64,000 nt of DNA, taken from contig NZ_FZOF01000001.1 of assembly GCF_900188405.1 (NCBI RefSeq), forward strand, positions 62,001-126,000, in the 5' to 3' direction. The stretch comes from Actinacidiphila glaucinigra. Lineage in GTDB: Bacteria > Actinomycetota > Actinomycetes > Streptomycetales > Streptomycetaceae. Shown here one piece after another: positions 1 through 9,774 of this stretch (positions are counted from its first letter, which is position 1; every line of letters starts with the position of its first letter). The notes below the pieces were generated by a model. The model was not told the origin of the DNA. It was given only the letters and a program-made list of their open reading frames with translations, and searched no databases. A program made the position numbers and the translations under genes.

Positions 1-114
1 ACCTACTCCGGGCAGACGCTGCCCGCCTGGGTGTACCTGGCGGCCGCCGACCACGAGCGGGACCTGCGCGAGAAGGGCCGCCCCATCGCCGGGGGCGACT
101 GGAAGCACCGCTGA
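1..114 (+). CDS. C-terminal end of a truncated gene, possibly gamma-glutamylcyclotransferase-like
   Basis: The window opens inside a gene; 37 codons remain before TGA at 112-114. The end contains LPAWVYLAAADHERDLREKG and closes with GGDWKHR. An aromatic-rich AWVY strand followed by a closing GDW motif is reminiscent of the AIG2/gamma-glutamylcyclotransferase fold, but too little is present to name the function. It is transcribed toward the sirohydrochlorin chelatase gene, 104 bp away. Confidence 0.4.
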   Translation, partial: TYSGQTLPAWVYLAAADHERDLREKGRPIAGGDWKHR

Positions 115-149
115 CCCGGGTACGCCCTCACACCGGCGCGCACGACGTG

Positions 150-223
150 TGAAGCGGCGGAAACCAGTCGTGACGCCGGTGCAACGGCCCGGCAACCCAC
201 GCTCGCGACACTCGGTGCATGAC
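150..223 (+). promoter_or_regulatory. Candidate structured leader overlapping the cbiX-type start codon
   Basis: The RNA upstream of the chelatase gene can close a helix between GTCGTG (167-172) and CATGAC (218-223), the latter containing the ATG. The loop holds GCCGG/CCGGC pairing, GGCAACCC (191-198) and GGTGC (214-218), elements that resemble the core of SAM-I/SAM-IV riboswitches. No Shine-Dalgarno is visible before the ATG, so folding could control initiation. Assignment to a riboswitch class is an inference from short motifs only. Confidence 0.3.
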
Positions 224-1097
224 GGCCGAGCAGCCCGCGCCGCACGGCGCGCCAGGACCGGACCACTTCGACAGCACGGCACAGCTCATGTCCCGGATCA
301 CCGCGCAGCTCAGCACCCGGCTCTCCCGGGTGACGCTGCGCTCCGTGCCCCCGCGCCCCCCGGTGCTGGTCGCCGTCGCGCACGGCAGCCGGGACCCGGA
401 GGCGCTGCGCACCGCGCACGCCCTGCTGGACCGGATCAGGGACCTGCGCCCGGGGCTGCCCGTGCGGCTGGGCCACATCGAGATCGACAAGCCGCCGCTC
501 GACGACGCCCTCGCCGCCCTGACCGGCGAGGTGGTCCTGGTGCCGCTGATGCTGACCCGCGGCCACCACGTCGCACGGGACGTCCCCGGGGCGCTGGCCC
601 GGGCCCCGCACCTGCGCGGACGGGTCGCGGCACCGCTCGGGCCGCACCCGCTGCTCGCGGAGGCGCTGTACGACCGGCTGGCCGAGGCGGGCTGGCGCAC
701 CGGCTCCGGGCGGGCCGCCCGGAGCGCCGGGGTCGTACTGGCCGCCGCCGGGTCCCGGAACCCGCGGTCGGCCCGCGACACGCAGGCGACGGCGGCCCTG
801 CTGCGGGCGCGGCTGGGCGGTGACGTCCCGGTGGTGCCCGGGTACGCGTCGGCGGGGCCGGACGTCGCCACGGCGGTGCGCCGGCTGGCGGCCGAGGGCC
901 GGGACCGGGTCGCGGTGGCGTCCTGCTTCGCCGCTCCGGGCCGCTTCGCGACGGCGACGGCCGCCGCGGCGCCGTGGATCGCCGCCGCACCGCTCGGCGC
1001 GCATCCGGCGATGGCGGCGCTGGTGCTGCACCGCTACGACCGGGCGCTGGCCGGCACGGCCGGTTCCGCCGCCGCGGCGCAGCCGGCCACCGCGTAG
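219..1097 (+). CDS. Sirohydrochlorin chelatase (CbiX/SirB type)
   Basis: 292 aa. Two CbiX-like half domains follow about 45 disordered residues. The first starts with VAVAHGSRDPEA (His55 is the expected metal ligand) and carries HIEIDKPPLDDAL and LMLTRGHHVARDVP. The second begins near GVVLAAAGSRNPRSARDTQ and has lost the His of the first half. The family inserts ferrous iron (or cobalt) into sirohydrochlorin in siroheme/cobalamin synthesis; siroheme serves nitrite and sulfite reductases. No such reductase is in this window. The start is the ATG at 219; no RBS precedes it and the codon lies in a predicted stem. Confidence 0.85.
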   Translation: MTAEQPAPHGAPGPDHFDSTAQLMSRITAQLSTRLSRVTLRSVPPRPPVLVAVAHGSRDPEALRTAHALLDRIRDLRPGLPVRLGHIEIDKPPLDDALAALTGEVVLVPLMLTRGHHVARDVPGALARAPHLRGRVAAPLGPHPLLAEALYDRLAEAGWRTGSGRAARSAGVVLAAAGSRNPRSARDTQATAALLRARLGGDVPVVPGYASAGPDVATAVRRLAAEGRDRVAVASCFAAPGRFATATAAAAPWIAAAPLGAHPAMAALVLHRYDRALAGTAGSAAAAQPATA

Positions 1098-1121
1098 CCA
1101 CCGGTATCCGGTCGCGCCCGC

Positions 1122-1133
1122 TAACGTCGCGGT
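1122..1133 (+). promoter_or_regulatory. Candidate leaderless -10 box of dgt
   Basis: TAACGT at 1122-1127 fits the TANNNT consensus and ends 6 nt before the ATG at 1134, with no Shine-Dalgarno between. This is the geometry of a leaderless Streptomyces transcript. No convincing -35 hexamer was seen. Confidence 0.4.
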
Positions 1134-2441
1134 ATGGACGCGAACCACCCCGCGGCGGCCGACCACGCCCCCTACAGCGAAGCCGACACCGAACGCTATG
1201 TGCCCGAGCCCGACAAGCGGCCCGGCCGCACGTCCTTCCAGCGGGACCGGGCCCGCATGCTGCACTCCGCGGGACTGCGCAGGCTGGCCGGGAAGACGCA
1301 GGTGGTGGACCCGGTCGACGACGCCCGGGCGATCAACAGCAGCCCGCGGACGCGTCTGACGCACAGCCTGGAGTGCGCCCAGGTCGGCCGGGAGCTCGGG
1401 GCGGCCCTCGGCTGCGACCCGGACCTGGTGGAGACCGCCTGCCTGGCCCACGACATCGGCCATCCGCCCTTCGGCCACAACGGCGAGATGGTGCTCGCCG
1501 AGGTCGCGGCGGGCTGCGGCGGCTTCGAGGGCAACGCCCAGAGCCTGCGCATCCTGACCCGGCTGGAGCCGAAGCGGTTCGCCCACGCCGACGACGGCAC
1601 CCTGGTCAGCGTCGGCCTCAACCTGACCCGGGCGGCGCTGGACGCGGCGACGAAGTACCCGTGGCCCCGCGGCGGCCACCCCACCGACCCCGCCAGCCCG
1701 AAGTTCGGCGTGTACGAGGACGACCTGCCGGTCTTCGAGTGGCTGCGCCGCACCGCCCCCGCCGACCGCCCGTACGGGCAGTGCTTCGAGGCGCAGGTCA
1801 TGGACTGGGCCGACGACGTGGCGTACTCCGTCCACGACGTGGAGGACGGGCTGCACGCCGGCCACCTGGACCCGGCGGTGCTGCTCGCCGAGCCCGAGCG
1901 CCGCGAGATCTTCGCCGTCGCCGCCGGACGCTACGCCCCCGGGGCGGCCGAGGACGAGCTCGCCGAGGCACTGGACCGGCTGCTGGACATGGAGTGGTGG
2001 CCGCACGGCTACGACGGCTCCGCGATCGCCCAGGCCCGGCTGAAGGACGCCACCTCGCAGCTGATCGGCCGTTTCTGCCTGGCCGCGGAGCGCGCCACCC
2101 GGGACGCCTACGGCACCGGCCGGCTCACCCGCCACCGCGCCCAGCTGGTCGTCCCGCGCGACCAGCGGCTGGAGTGCGCCGTCCTGAAGGCGGTCGCCGA
2201 CCGGTACGTCATGCAGCGCGAGGCGCAGGAGCGGCGGCGCGCCCAGCAGCGGGTGGTCATCGGGGAGCTCGCCGAGGCCCTGCTGGCCCGGGCGCCGGAG
2301 GGGCTGGACCCGCAGTTCCGCGGCATCTTCGACGCGGCCAAGGACGACCGGGCCCGGCAGCGGGCCGTCGTCGACCAGATCGCCTCGCTGACCGACGCCG
2401 CCGCGACCGCCCTGCACGCCCGGCTCAGCGCCTCCCGGTGA
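1134..2441 (+). CDS. dgt: Deoxyguanosinetriphosphate triphosphohydrolase-like protein (dGTPase)
   Basis: 435 aa, normal for the actinobacterial family. It hydrolyses dGTP/dNTPs to the deoxynucleoside and triphosphate, tuning nucleotide pools. The HD-domain metal site is clear: RLTHSLE (His77), [14 protein letters not shown] (His106, Asp107, His110, His115) and the later [16 protein letters not shown] segment. [10 protein letters not shown] is the usual substrate-site motif. It lies upstream of dnaG on the same strand with two genes between; in many actinobacteria dgt and dnaG are neighbours. The start is supported by a TAACGT box 6 nt upstream. Confidence 0.93.
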   Translation: MDANHPAAADHAPYSEADTERYVPEPDKRPGRTSFQRDRARMLHSAGLRRLAGKTQVVDPVDDARAINSSPRTRLTHSLECAQVGRELGAALGCDPDLVETACLAHDIGHPPFGHNGEMVLAEVAAGCGGFEGNAQSLRILTRLEPKRFAHADDGTLVSVGLNLTRAALDAATKYPWPRGGHPTDPASPKFGVYEDDLPVFEWLRRTAPADRPYGQCFEAQVMDWADDVAYSVHDVEDGLHAGHLDPAVLLAEPERREIFAVAAGRYAPGAAEDELAEALDRLLDMEWWPHGYDGSAIAQARLKDATSQLIGRFCLAAERATRDAYGTGRLTRHRAQLVVPRDQRLECAVLKAVADRYVMQREAQERRRAQQRVVIGELAEALLARAPEGLDPQFRGIFDAAKDDRARQRAVVDQIASLTDAAATALHARLSASR

Positions 2442-2601
2442 GCCCCCGGCGGGCTCCCGCCCGCCCCCGTGCGCCGCGCCGCCCCCGTTCCCGGTCGGCG
2501 CGGCACTCTTCACGTCGGCGCCGGGGTGCGGGACGCTCACATGACTGGCAATTGCCAGAGGGAGGGCCGCGGGGCACCCGAGGACACCAGGGAGGCGCAC
2601 A

Positions 2602-3864
2602 GTGGTGGACGCAGACCACACATTCGTCATCGTCGGGGCGGGGCTCGCCGGGGCGAAAGCGGCGGAGACGCTGCGCTCCGAGGGCTTCACCGGCCGCGTG
2701 ATACTGATCGGGGACGAACGCGACCACCCCTACGAGCGACCCGCGCTCTCCAAGGGCTTCCTGCTGGGCAACGAGGAGCGCGACTCGGTCTTCGTCCATC
2801 CCGCCGCCTGGTACGCCGAGCACGACGTCGAACTCCACCTGGGCCAGCCGGTCACCGGCCTGGACCGGGCCGCCCGGCGGATCACCCTGGGCGACGGCAC
2901 CTCCATCCCGTACGACCGGCTGCTGCTGACCACCGGCGCCGAGCCGCGCCGGCTGGACATCCCCGGCACCGACCTGGTCGGGGTGCACCACCTGCGCCGC
3001 CTCGCGCACGCCGAGCGGCTGAAGAACGTGCTGACCTCGCTCGGCCGCGAGAACGGCCACCTGGTCATCGCGGGAGCGGGCTGGATCGGCCTGGAGGTGG
3101 CGGCGGCCGCCCGCGGCTACGGCGTCGAGGTCACGGTCGTCGAGCCGCAGCCGTGCCCGCTGCACTCCGTCCTCGGCCCGGAACTCGGCGAGGTCTTCGC
3201 CGACCTGCACCGCGAGCACGGTGTGCGCTTCCACTTCGGCGCGCGGCTCACCGAGATCACCGGCCAGGACGGCATGGTGATGTCGGTGCTCACCGACGAC
3301 GGCGAGGAGCACCCCGCCCACCAAGTGCTCGCCGCGATCGGCGCCGCCCCGCGCACCGCGCTCGCCGAGGCCGCCGGGCTCGTCCTCGCCGACCGGGCCG
3401 CCGGCGGCGGCATCGCGGTGGACGCCTCCCTGCGCACCTCCGACCCGGACGTCTTCGCCGCCGGCGACGTCGCCAACGCCGAACACCCCCTGCTGGGCGG
3501 CCGGTTGCGGGTCGAGCACTGGGCGAACGCGCTCAACAGCGGGCCCGTGGCGGCGCGCGCCATGCTGGGCAAGGACGTCCTGTACGACCGGGTGCCGTAC
3601 TTCTTCACCGACCAGTACGACCTGGGCATGGAGTTCTCCGGGCACGCCGCCCCCGGCACCTACGACCAGGTGCTGGCCCGGGGCGACATGGGCAAGCGGC
3701 AGTTCATCGCCTTCTGGCTGCGCGAGGGCCGGGTGCTGGCCGGGATGAACGTCAACGTGTGGGACGTGACCGACACCGTCCAGAAGCTGATCCGTTCGGG
3801 CCGCAGGGTCGACACCGACGCCCTGGCCGACCCCACGGTGCCGCTGGCCTCCCTGCTGGAGTGA
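2602..3864 (+). CDS. FAD/NAD(P)H-dependent ferredoxin-reductase-type oxidoreductase
   Basis: 420 aa. Two Rossmann motifs are visible: VIVGAGLAGAKAA near the N-terminus (FAD) and VIAGAGWIGLEVAAAA near residue 155 (NAD(P)H). TSDPDVFAAGDVAN is the second FAD-binding motif, followed by the C-terminal ferredoxin/rubredoxin-reductase domain (HWANALNSG, FFTDQYDLGMEFSG). The family passes electrons from NAD(P)H to small iron-sulfur proteins such as those feeding P450s. No ferredoxin gene is adjacent. The GTG at 2602 follows a GGGAGG box at 2589-2594; a second GTG follows directly. Confidence 0.88.
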   Translation: MVDADHTFVIVGAGLAGAKAAETLRSEGFTGRVILIGDERDHPYERPALSKGFLLGNEERDSVFVHPAAWYAEHDVELHLGQPVTGLDRAARRITLGDGTSIPYDRLLLTTGAEPRRLDIPGTDLVGVHHLRRLAHAERLKNVLTSLGRENGHLVIAGAGWIGLEVAAAARGYGVEVTVVEPQPCPLHSVLGPELGEVFADLHREHGVRFHFGARLTEITGQDGMVMSVLTDDGEEHPAHQVLAAIGAAPRTALAEAAGLVLADRAAGGGIAVDASLRTSDPDVFAAGDVANAEHPLLGGRLRVEHWANALNSGPVAARAMLGKDVLYDRVPYFFTDQYDLGMEFSGHAAPGTYDQVLARGDMGKRQFIAFWLREGRVLAGMNVNVWDVTDTVQKLIRSGRRVDTDALADPTVPLASLLE

Positions 3865-3894
3865 GCGCGGTGGTGACCACCTAGCATGGCTGCC

Positions 3895-4359
3895 ATGGAG
3901 CCCAGGACCGCCGTCGTACCCGTCGAGGACATCTTCGATCTGCGCTGGAGGGTCCTGCGGCCAGGGCTCCCGCGGGAGTCGGCGATCTTCCTGGAGGACG
4001 GTCACCCGCTCGCCTTCCACATGGCGGCCTACGGCGACGGCGGCGACGGCGGCGACGGCGGCGAAGAGGTCGTGGCGTGCGTCACGTTCTTCCCGGAGCA
4101 ACTGCCCGGCGACACCGCGATCGCGTACCGGATCCGCGGCATGGCCACCGCCCCCGAGGTCCGCGGCCGCGGCTACGGGGCGGCGCTGCTGCACGCGGCG
4201 CTGGAGCAGGCCCGGCAGCGCGGGGCCGAGCTGGTGTGGTGCAACGGCCGCACCTCGGCCCGCGGCTTCTGGGAGGGGCAGGGCTTCATGGTGGTGGGGG
4301 AGGAGTTCGTGCTGGAGCCGGCCGGGCCGCACTTCCTCTTCGTCGCCAAGCTGGTCTGA
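3895..4359 (+). CDS. GNAT-family N-acetyltransferase
   Basis: 154 aa from the ATG at 3895 (an in-frame ATG at 3886 would add three residues). Acetyl-CoA-binding motif A is IRGMATAPEVRGRGYGAALL, followed by ARGFWEGQGF, the usual motif B end. The substrate is unknown. Residues 42-55 are a Gly-Asp run encoded by a GGCGAC repeat. TAGCAT at 3882-3887 sits 7 nt before 3895 and overlaps the upstream ATG, favouring 3895 as a leaderless start. It lies between the flavoenzyme and dnaG. Confidence 0.82.
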   Translation: MEPRTAVVPVEDIFDLRWRVLRPGLPRESAIFLEDGHPLAFHMAAYGDGGDGGDGGEEVVACVTFFPEQLPGDTAIAYRIRGMATAPEVRGRGYGAALLHAALEQARQRGAELVWCNGRTSARGFWEGQGFMVVGEEFVLEPAGPHFLFVAKLV

Positions 4360-4390
4360 CCTTCCGCGGGCCGCGCCGTAGAATCCTTTT
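4355..4390 (+). promoter_or_regulatory. dnaG promoter, leaderless geometry
   Basis: CTGACC (4355-4360), an 18-nt spacer and TAGAAT (4379-4384) make a good housekeeping promoter. It ends 6 nt before the GTG of dnaG at 4391, and no RBS intervenes. The mRNA should therefore start at or within a nucleotide or two of the GTG. The -35 box overlaps the last codons of the GNAT gene. Confidence 0.6.
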
Positions 4391-6304
4391 GTGGCTGGGC
4401 GGATCAGGGACGAGGACGTCAAGACGGTGCGGGACGCGGTCCCGATCGACGCCGTCGTGTCCGAGTACCTTCAGCTCAGGAACGCGGGCGGCGGCAATCT
4501 GAAGGGCCTGTGCCCCTTCCACGACGAGAAGTCCCCCTCCTTCCACGTCAGCCCGAGCAAGGGGCTCTACCACTGCTTCGGCTGCCAGGAGGGCGGCGAC
4601 ACCCTCGACTTCGTGATGAAGGTCGACCACCTGTCCTTCTCCGAGGCCGTGGAGAGGCTCGCCGCCGTGGCGGGCATCACACTGCGGTACGAGGAGGGCG
4701 GCTACACCCCGGGCCGCCAGCAGGGCGAGCGGATCCGGCTGATCGAGGCCCACAAGGTGGCCGCGCAGTTCTACGTCGAGCAGCTGGGCGGCGCCGAGGC
4801 CGAGATCGGCCGGAAGTTCCTCGCCGAGCGGGGCTTCGACCAGGCCGCGGCCGAGCACTTCGGCGTCGGCTACGCCCCGGCGGGCTGGGACCACCTGGTC
4901 CGCTTCCTGCGCGGCAAGGGCTTCACCGATCGCGAACTGATCGTCTCCGGGCTGGCCAGCGAGAGCCGCCGCGGCGGTGCCATCGACCGCTTCCGCGGCC
5001 GGCTGATCTGGCCGATCCGCGACATCACCGGCGAGGTGATCGGCTTCGGCGCGCGCAAGCTGCGCGAGGACGACCAGGGCCCGAAGTACCTCAACACCCC
5101 CGAGACGCCGATCTACAAGAAGTCGCAGGTGCTGTACGGCATCGACCTGGCGAAGAAGGAGATCGCCCGCACCAGCCGGGCCGTCGTCGTCGAGGGGTAC
5201 ACCGACGTCATGGCGTGCCACCTCGCGGGTGTCACCACCGCCATCGCGACCTGCGGCACCGCCTTCGGCGGCGATCACATCAAGATCCTGCGCCGGCTGC
5301 TGATGGACAACTCCAACGCCGAGGTCGTCTTCACCTTCGACGGCGACGCGGCCGGCCAGAAGGCCGCCCTGCGCGCCTTCGAGGACGACCAGAAGTTCGC
5401 CGCCGAGACCTCCATCGCCATCACCCCCGGCGGCATGGACCCGTGCGATCTGCGCCTGGCGGAGGGCGACGCGGCCGTGCAGCGGCTGGTGGACACCCGC
5501 ACGCCCCTGTTCGCCTTCGCGCTGCGGTCGGTCGTCGCCCGCTACAACCTCGACACCGCCGAGGGCCGGGCCTCCGCGCTGGAGGCCGGCGCGCCCATCG
5601 TGGCCGGCATCAAGAACGCCGCCATCCAGCACGAGTACGCGGTGCAGCTCGCCGGCATGCTCGGCATCCTCGACTCGCAGTTCGTGGTGCGCCGGGTCGC
5701 CCAGCTCGCCCGCTGGCAGCGCGAACGCCGCCAGTCCGGCGGCCCGTCGGGCCCGGGCCAGGGGCCCCGCAACGGCCCGCCGCAGGGGCACCAGGGGGCT
5801 CCCGCCGGTCCTCCCGTGCCGAGCGGCCCCCGGCTGGACCTGCGCAGCCCGGCGCACCGCGTCGAGCGCGAGCTGCTCAAGCTGGCCCTGCAGCACCCCG
5901 GGCTGGTCTCCCCGGTCTTCGACGCCTACGGGGAGGACGAGTTCACCGCCCCGCCGTACGTCGCCGTGCGCCGCGCCATCACCGAGGCGGGCGGCGCGGA
6001 GTCCGCCGACGCCGGGTACCTGGCCCGCGTCCGGGACGTCGCGCCGGACGACACCGTCCGCAGCATGGTGACGGAACTCGCCGTCGAGGCCGTGATGCAC
6101 AAGGCCCCCGACATCTACGCGGGCGAGGTCCTCGTCCGGGTCCGCCTGCTCGCGGTCGACCGCCGCGTCGCCGAGGTCCGCGCCTCCCTCGCCCGCCTCG
6201 GCCCCCGCGCGGACGAGGCCCAGCTCTCGGCCGTCCAGGGCGAGCTGTGGGCGCTGCAGCAGTACGGCCAGCGCCTGCGCGAACAGGGCGCCGCCGCCCT
6301 CTGA
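4391..6304 (+). CDS. dnaG: DNA primase
   Basis: 637 aa. It makes RNA primers for lagging-strand synthesis. The zinc-binding CHC2 module is intact: Cys41, His44, Cys62 and Cys65 in [10 protein letters not shown]...YHCFGC. The TOPRIM catalytic core shows [13 protein letters not shown] and [12 protein letters not shown] with the metal-binding acidic residues. A Gly/Pro/Gln-rich linker near residues 450-480 leads to the C-terminal helicase-interaction domain. The GTG start is fixed by the promoter 6 nt upstream. The sigma factor gene follows after 152 bp, echoing the dnaG-rpoD arrangement of other bacteria. Confidence 0.97.
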   Translation: MAGRIRDEDVKTVRDAVPIDAVVSEYLQLRNAGGGNLKGLCPFHDEKSPSFHVSPSKGLYHCFGCQEGGDTLDFVMKVDHLSFSEAVERLAAVAGITLRYEEGGYTPGRQQGERIRLIEAHKVAAQFYVEQLGGAEAEIGRKFLAERGFDQAAAEHFGVGYAPAGWDHLVRFLRGKGFTDRELIVSGLASESRRGGAIDRFRGRLIWPIRDITGEVIGFGARKLREDDQGPKYLNTPETPIYKKSQVLYGIDLAKKEIARTSRAVVVEGYTDVMACHLAGVTTAIATCGTAFGGDHIKILRRLLMDNSNAEVVFTFDGDAAGQKAALRAFEDDQKFAAETSIAITPGGMDPCDLRLAEGDAAVQRLVDTRTPLFAFALRSVVARYNLDTAEGRASALEAGAPIVAGIKNAAIQHEYAVQLAGMLGILDSQFVVRRVAQLARWQRERRQSGGPSGPGQGPRNGPPQGHQGAPAGPPVPSGPRLDLRSPAHRVERELLKLALQHPGLVSPVFDAYGEDEFTAPPYVAVRRAITEAGGAESADAGYLARVRDVAPDDTVRSMVTELAVEAVMHKAPDIYAGEVLVRVRLLAVDRRVAEVRASLARLGPRADEAQLSAVQGELWALQQYGQRLREQGAAAL

Positions 6305-6456
6305 GCCGGGCCGCGCGGGGCCGTACGGCCCGTGGACGGACGGGAACGGACGGGAACGGACGGGAACACGGGCGTGACGAGGGGGTTGCCCTCCGTCACA
6401 AAAAAGCGGCGCACGACCCTCGTGGGCACGGTGTGCCGTACGCCACACTGGGGGCG

Positions 6457-7758
<1,302 letters not shown>

Positions 7759-7766
7759 GGACGCGG

Positions 7767-7797
7767 GAGCCCCCGCCGGCCGGGCCGGCGGGGGCTC
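7767..7797. terminator. Bidirectional terminator between sigma factor and ABC genes
   Basis: A perfect 14-bp inverted repeat: GAGCCCCCGCCGGC at 7767-7780 and GCCGGCGGGGGCTC at 7784-7797, with a 3-nt loop. It lies between two convergent genes and lacks a T-run, as is common in Streptomyces. Confidence 0.7.
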
Positions 7798-7818
7798 GTG
7801 TCGCGGTGGCGCCGACGG

Positions 7819-9774
7819 TCAGTCGACCTCCGCCACCGCCTGCGCGAACTGCGCCGCGTACAGCCGGGCGTAGGCACCGTCCTTGGTCAGCAGCTCCTCG
7901 TGGGTGCCCTGTTCGACGATGTCGCCGCTCTCCATCACCAGGATGACGTCCGCGTCGCGGATCGTGGACAGCCGGTGCGCGATGACGAAGCTGGTCCGCC
8001 CGTGGCTGAGTTGCGCCATGGCCCGCTGGATCAGCACCTCGGTGCGGGTGTCGACCGAGCTGGTGGCCTCGTCCAGGACGAGGATCACCGGGTCGGACAG
8101 GAACGCCCGCGCGATGGTGATCAGCTGCTTCTCGCCGGCGCTGACGCCGGTGCCCTCGTCGTCGATGACGGTGTCGTACCCGTCGGGCAGGGTCCGGATG
8201 AAGCGGTCCGCGTGCGCGGCGCGCGCGGCCTCCTCGATCTGCTCGCGGGTGGCTCCCTCGGTGCCGTACGCGATGTTCTCCGCGATCGTGCCGCCGAACA
8301 GCCAGGTGTCCTGCAGCACCATGCCGATGCAGGAGCGCAGCTCCTCGCGCGGCATGGACGCGATGTCGGTGCCGTCGAGGGTGATCCGGCCGCCGGTGAC
8401 CTCGTAGAAGCGCATGAGCAGGTTGACCAGGGTGGTCTTGCCCGCGCCCGTGGGGCCGACGATGGCCACCGTGTGGCCCGGCTCGACGGTCAGCGACAGG
8501 TCCTCGATCAGGGGCTTCTCCGGCTCGTAGCGGAACGCCACGTCCTCGAAGCGGACCTCGCCGCGCCGCACCTTGCGCAGCCCCGGCGTTTTCGGCTCCG
8601 GGCTCTGCTCCTGTGCGTCGAGCAGTTCGAAGACCCGCTCGGCGGAGGCGACCCCGGACTGCACCAGGTTGGACATGCTCGCCACCTGGGTCAGCGGCTG
8701 GCTGAACTGCCGGCTGTACTGGATGAAGGCCTGGACGTCGCCGATGGACAGCGCGCCGCTCGCCACCCGGAGGCCGCCCACCACGGCGACCAGGATGTAG
8801 TTGATGTTCCCGATGAACATCATCGCGGGCTGGATGACGCCTGAGATGAACTGCGCCCGGAAGCCCGACTGGTAGAGCGCCTCGTTCTGCTCGCGGAAGG
8901 CCTCCGCGGACTCCTCCTGGCGGCCGAAGACCTTCACCAGGGTGTGCCCGGTGTACATCTCCTCGATGTGCGCGTTGAGCTTGCCGGTGGTCCGCCACTG
9001 CTGCACGAACTGCGGCTGGGCCCGCTTGCCCACCGCCGTGGCGACGAACACCGACAGCGGCACGGTCACCAGTGCCACCAGCGCGAGCAGCCAGGAGATC
9101 GAGAACATCATCACCAGCACGCCGACGATCGACAGCAGCGCGAAGATGATCTGCCCCATCGTCTGCTGCAGCGTCTGGCCGATGTTGTCGATGTCGTTGG
9201 TGGCCCGGCTCAGCACCTCGCCGCGCGCCTGCCGGTCGAAGTACGACAGCGGCAGCCGGGACAGCTTCGCCTCGACGTCCTGGCGCAGCCGGAACACGGT
9301 GCGCTGGATGACCGTCGTGGCGAGCCGGCCCTGGACGATCGCGAAGACCGCGGCGCCCGCGTAGATCGCGAGGGCGGTCAGCAGCACGTGGCCCACGGCG
9401 TCGAAGTCGATCCCGGCGCCGGGGGTGAAGTCGGCGGACTGCAGCAGGTCGGCGAGCGTGTCGTTGCCCTGCTGCCGCAGGTGCTCGATCGCTCCGGCCT
9501 TGTCGGTGCCCGCGGGCAGCGAACGGCCGAGGACCCCGGCGAAGATCAGGTCGGTGGCCTTGCCGAGGATCCTCGGGCCGATGACGTTGAGGGTGACGCC
9601 CAGCGTCGTGCAGGCCAGCATGGCGACGACCAGGGCGCGTTCGGGACGCATCAGCCCCAGCAGGCGCTTGCCGGAGCCCTTGAAGTCCATGGACCGCTCG
9701 GTGGGCTGGCCGCCCATGAACCGCATCGGCCCCGCCGTGGGTGCGGGCCCCCTGCGGGGCGCGGGGACGCTCAT
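7819..9774 (-). CDS. ABC exporter subunit (fused permease-ATPase), catalytic Walker B partner
   Basis: 651 aa. About 90 variable residues precede a six-helix type-I exporter domain (VLVVAMLACTTLGV, FALLSIVGVLVMMF, LLALVALVTVPLSVF). The ATPase has Walker A IVGPTGAGKTTLV, a Walker B ending LVLDEA with the catalytic Glu, and a variant signature VSAGEKQL in place of LSGGQ. It pairs with the gene upstream: the start ATG overlaps that gene's TGA (9771-9774), so the two are translationally coupled and likely form a heterodimer. The substrate is unknown. Confidence 0.88.
   Translation of the reverse strand: MSVPAPRRGPAPTAGPMRFMGGQPTERSMDFKGSGKRLLGLMRPERALVVAMLACTTLGVTLNVIGPRILGKATDLIFAGVLGRSLPAGTDKAGAIEHLRQQGNDTLADLLQSADFTPGAGIDFDAVGHVLLTALAIYAGAAVFAIVQGRLATTVIQRTVFRLRQDVEAKLSRLPLSYFDRQARGEVLSRATNDIDNIGQTLQQTMGQIIFALLSIVGVLVMMFSISWLLALVALVTVPLSVFVATAVGKRAQPQFVQQWRTTGKLNAHIEEMYTGHTLVKVFGRQEESAEAFREQNEALYQSGFRAQFISGVIQPAMMFIGNINYILVAVVGGLRVASGALSIGDVQAFIQYSRQFSQPLTQVASMSNLVQSGVASAERVFELLDAQEQSPEPKTPGLRKVRRGEVRFEDVAFRYEPEKPLIEDLSLTVEPGHTVAIVGPTGAGKTTLVNLLMRFYEVTGGRITLDGTDIASMPREELRSCIGMVLQDTWLFGGTIAENIAYGTEGATREQIEEAARAAHADRFIRTLPDGYDTVIDDEGTGVSAGEKQLITIARAFLSDPVILVLDEATSSVDTRTEVLIQRAMAQLSHGRTSFVIAHRLSTIRDADVILVMESGDIVEQGTHEELLTKDGAYARLYAAQFAQAVAEVD

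Noticed and set aside
3..2690. An 895-codon open frame on the minus strand
   Set aside because: It runs opposite sirohydrochlorin chelatase and dgt, is Gly/Val/Arg-rich without domains, and arises from third-position GC bias.
4510..6456. Extension of the sigma factor frame upstream to 4510
   Set aside because: The frame is open but overlaps dnaG in another frame and is Arg/Pro-rich noise; sigma homology begins only after 6457.
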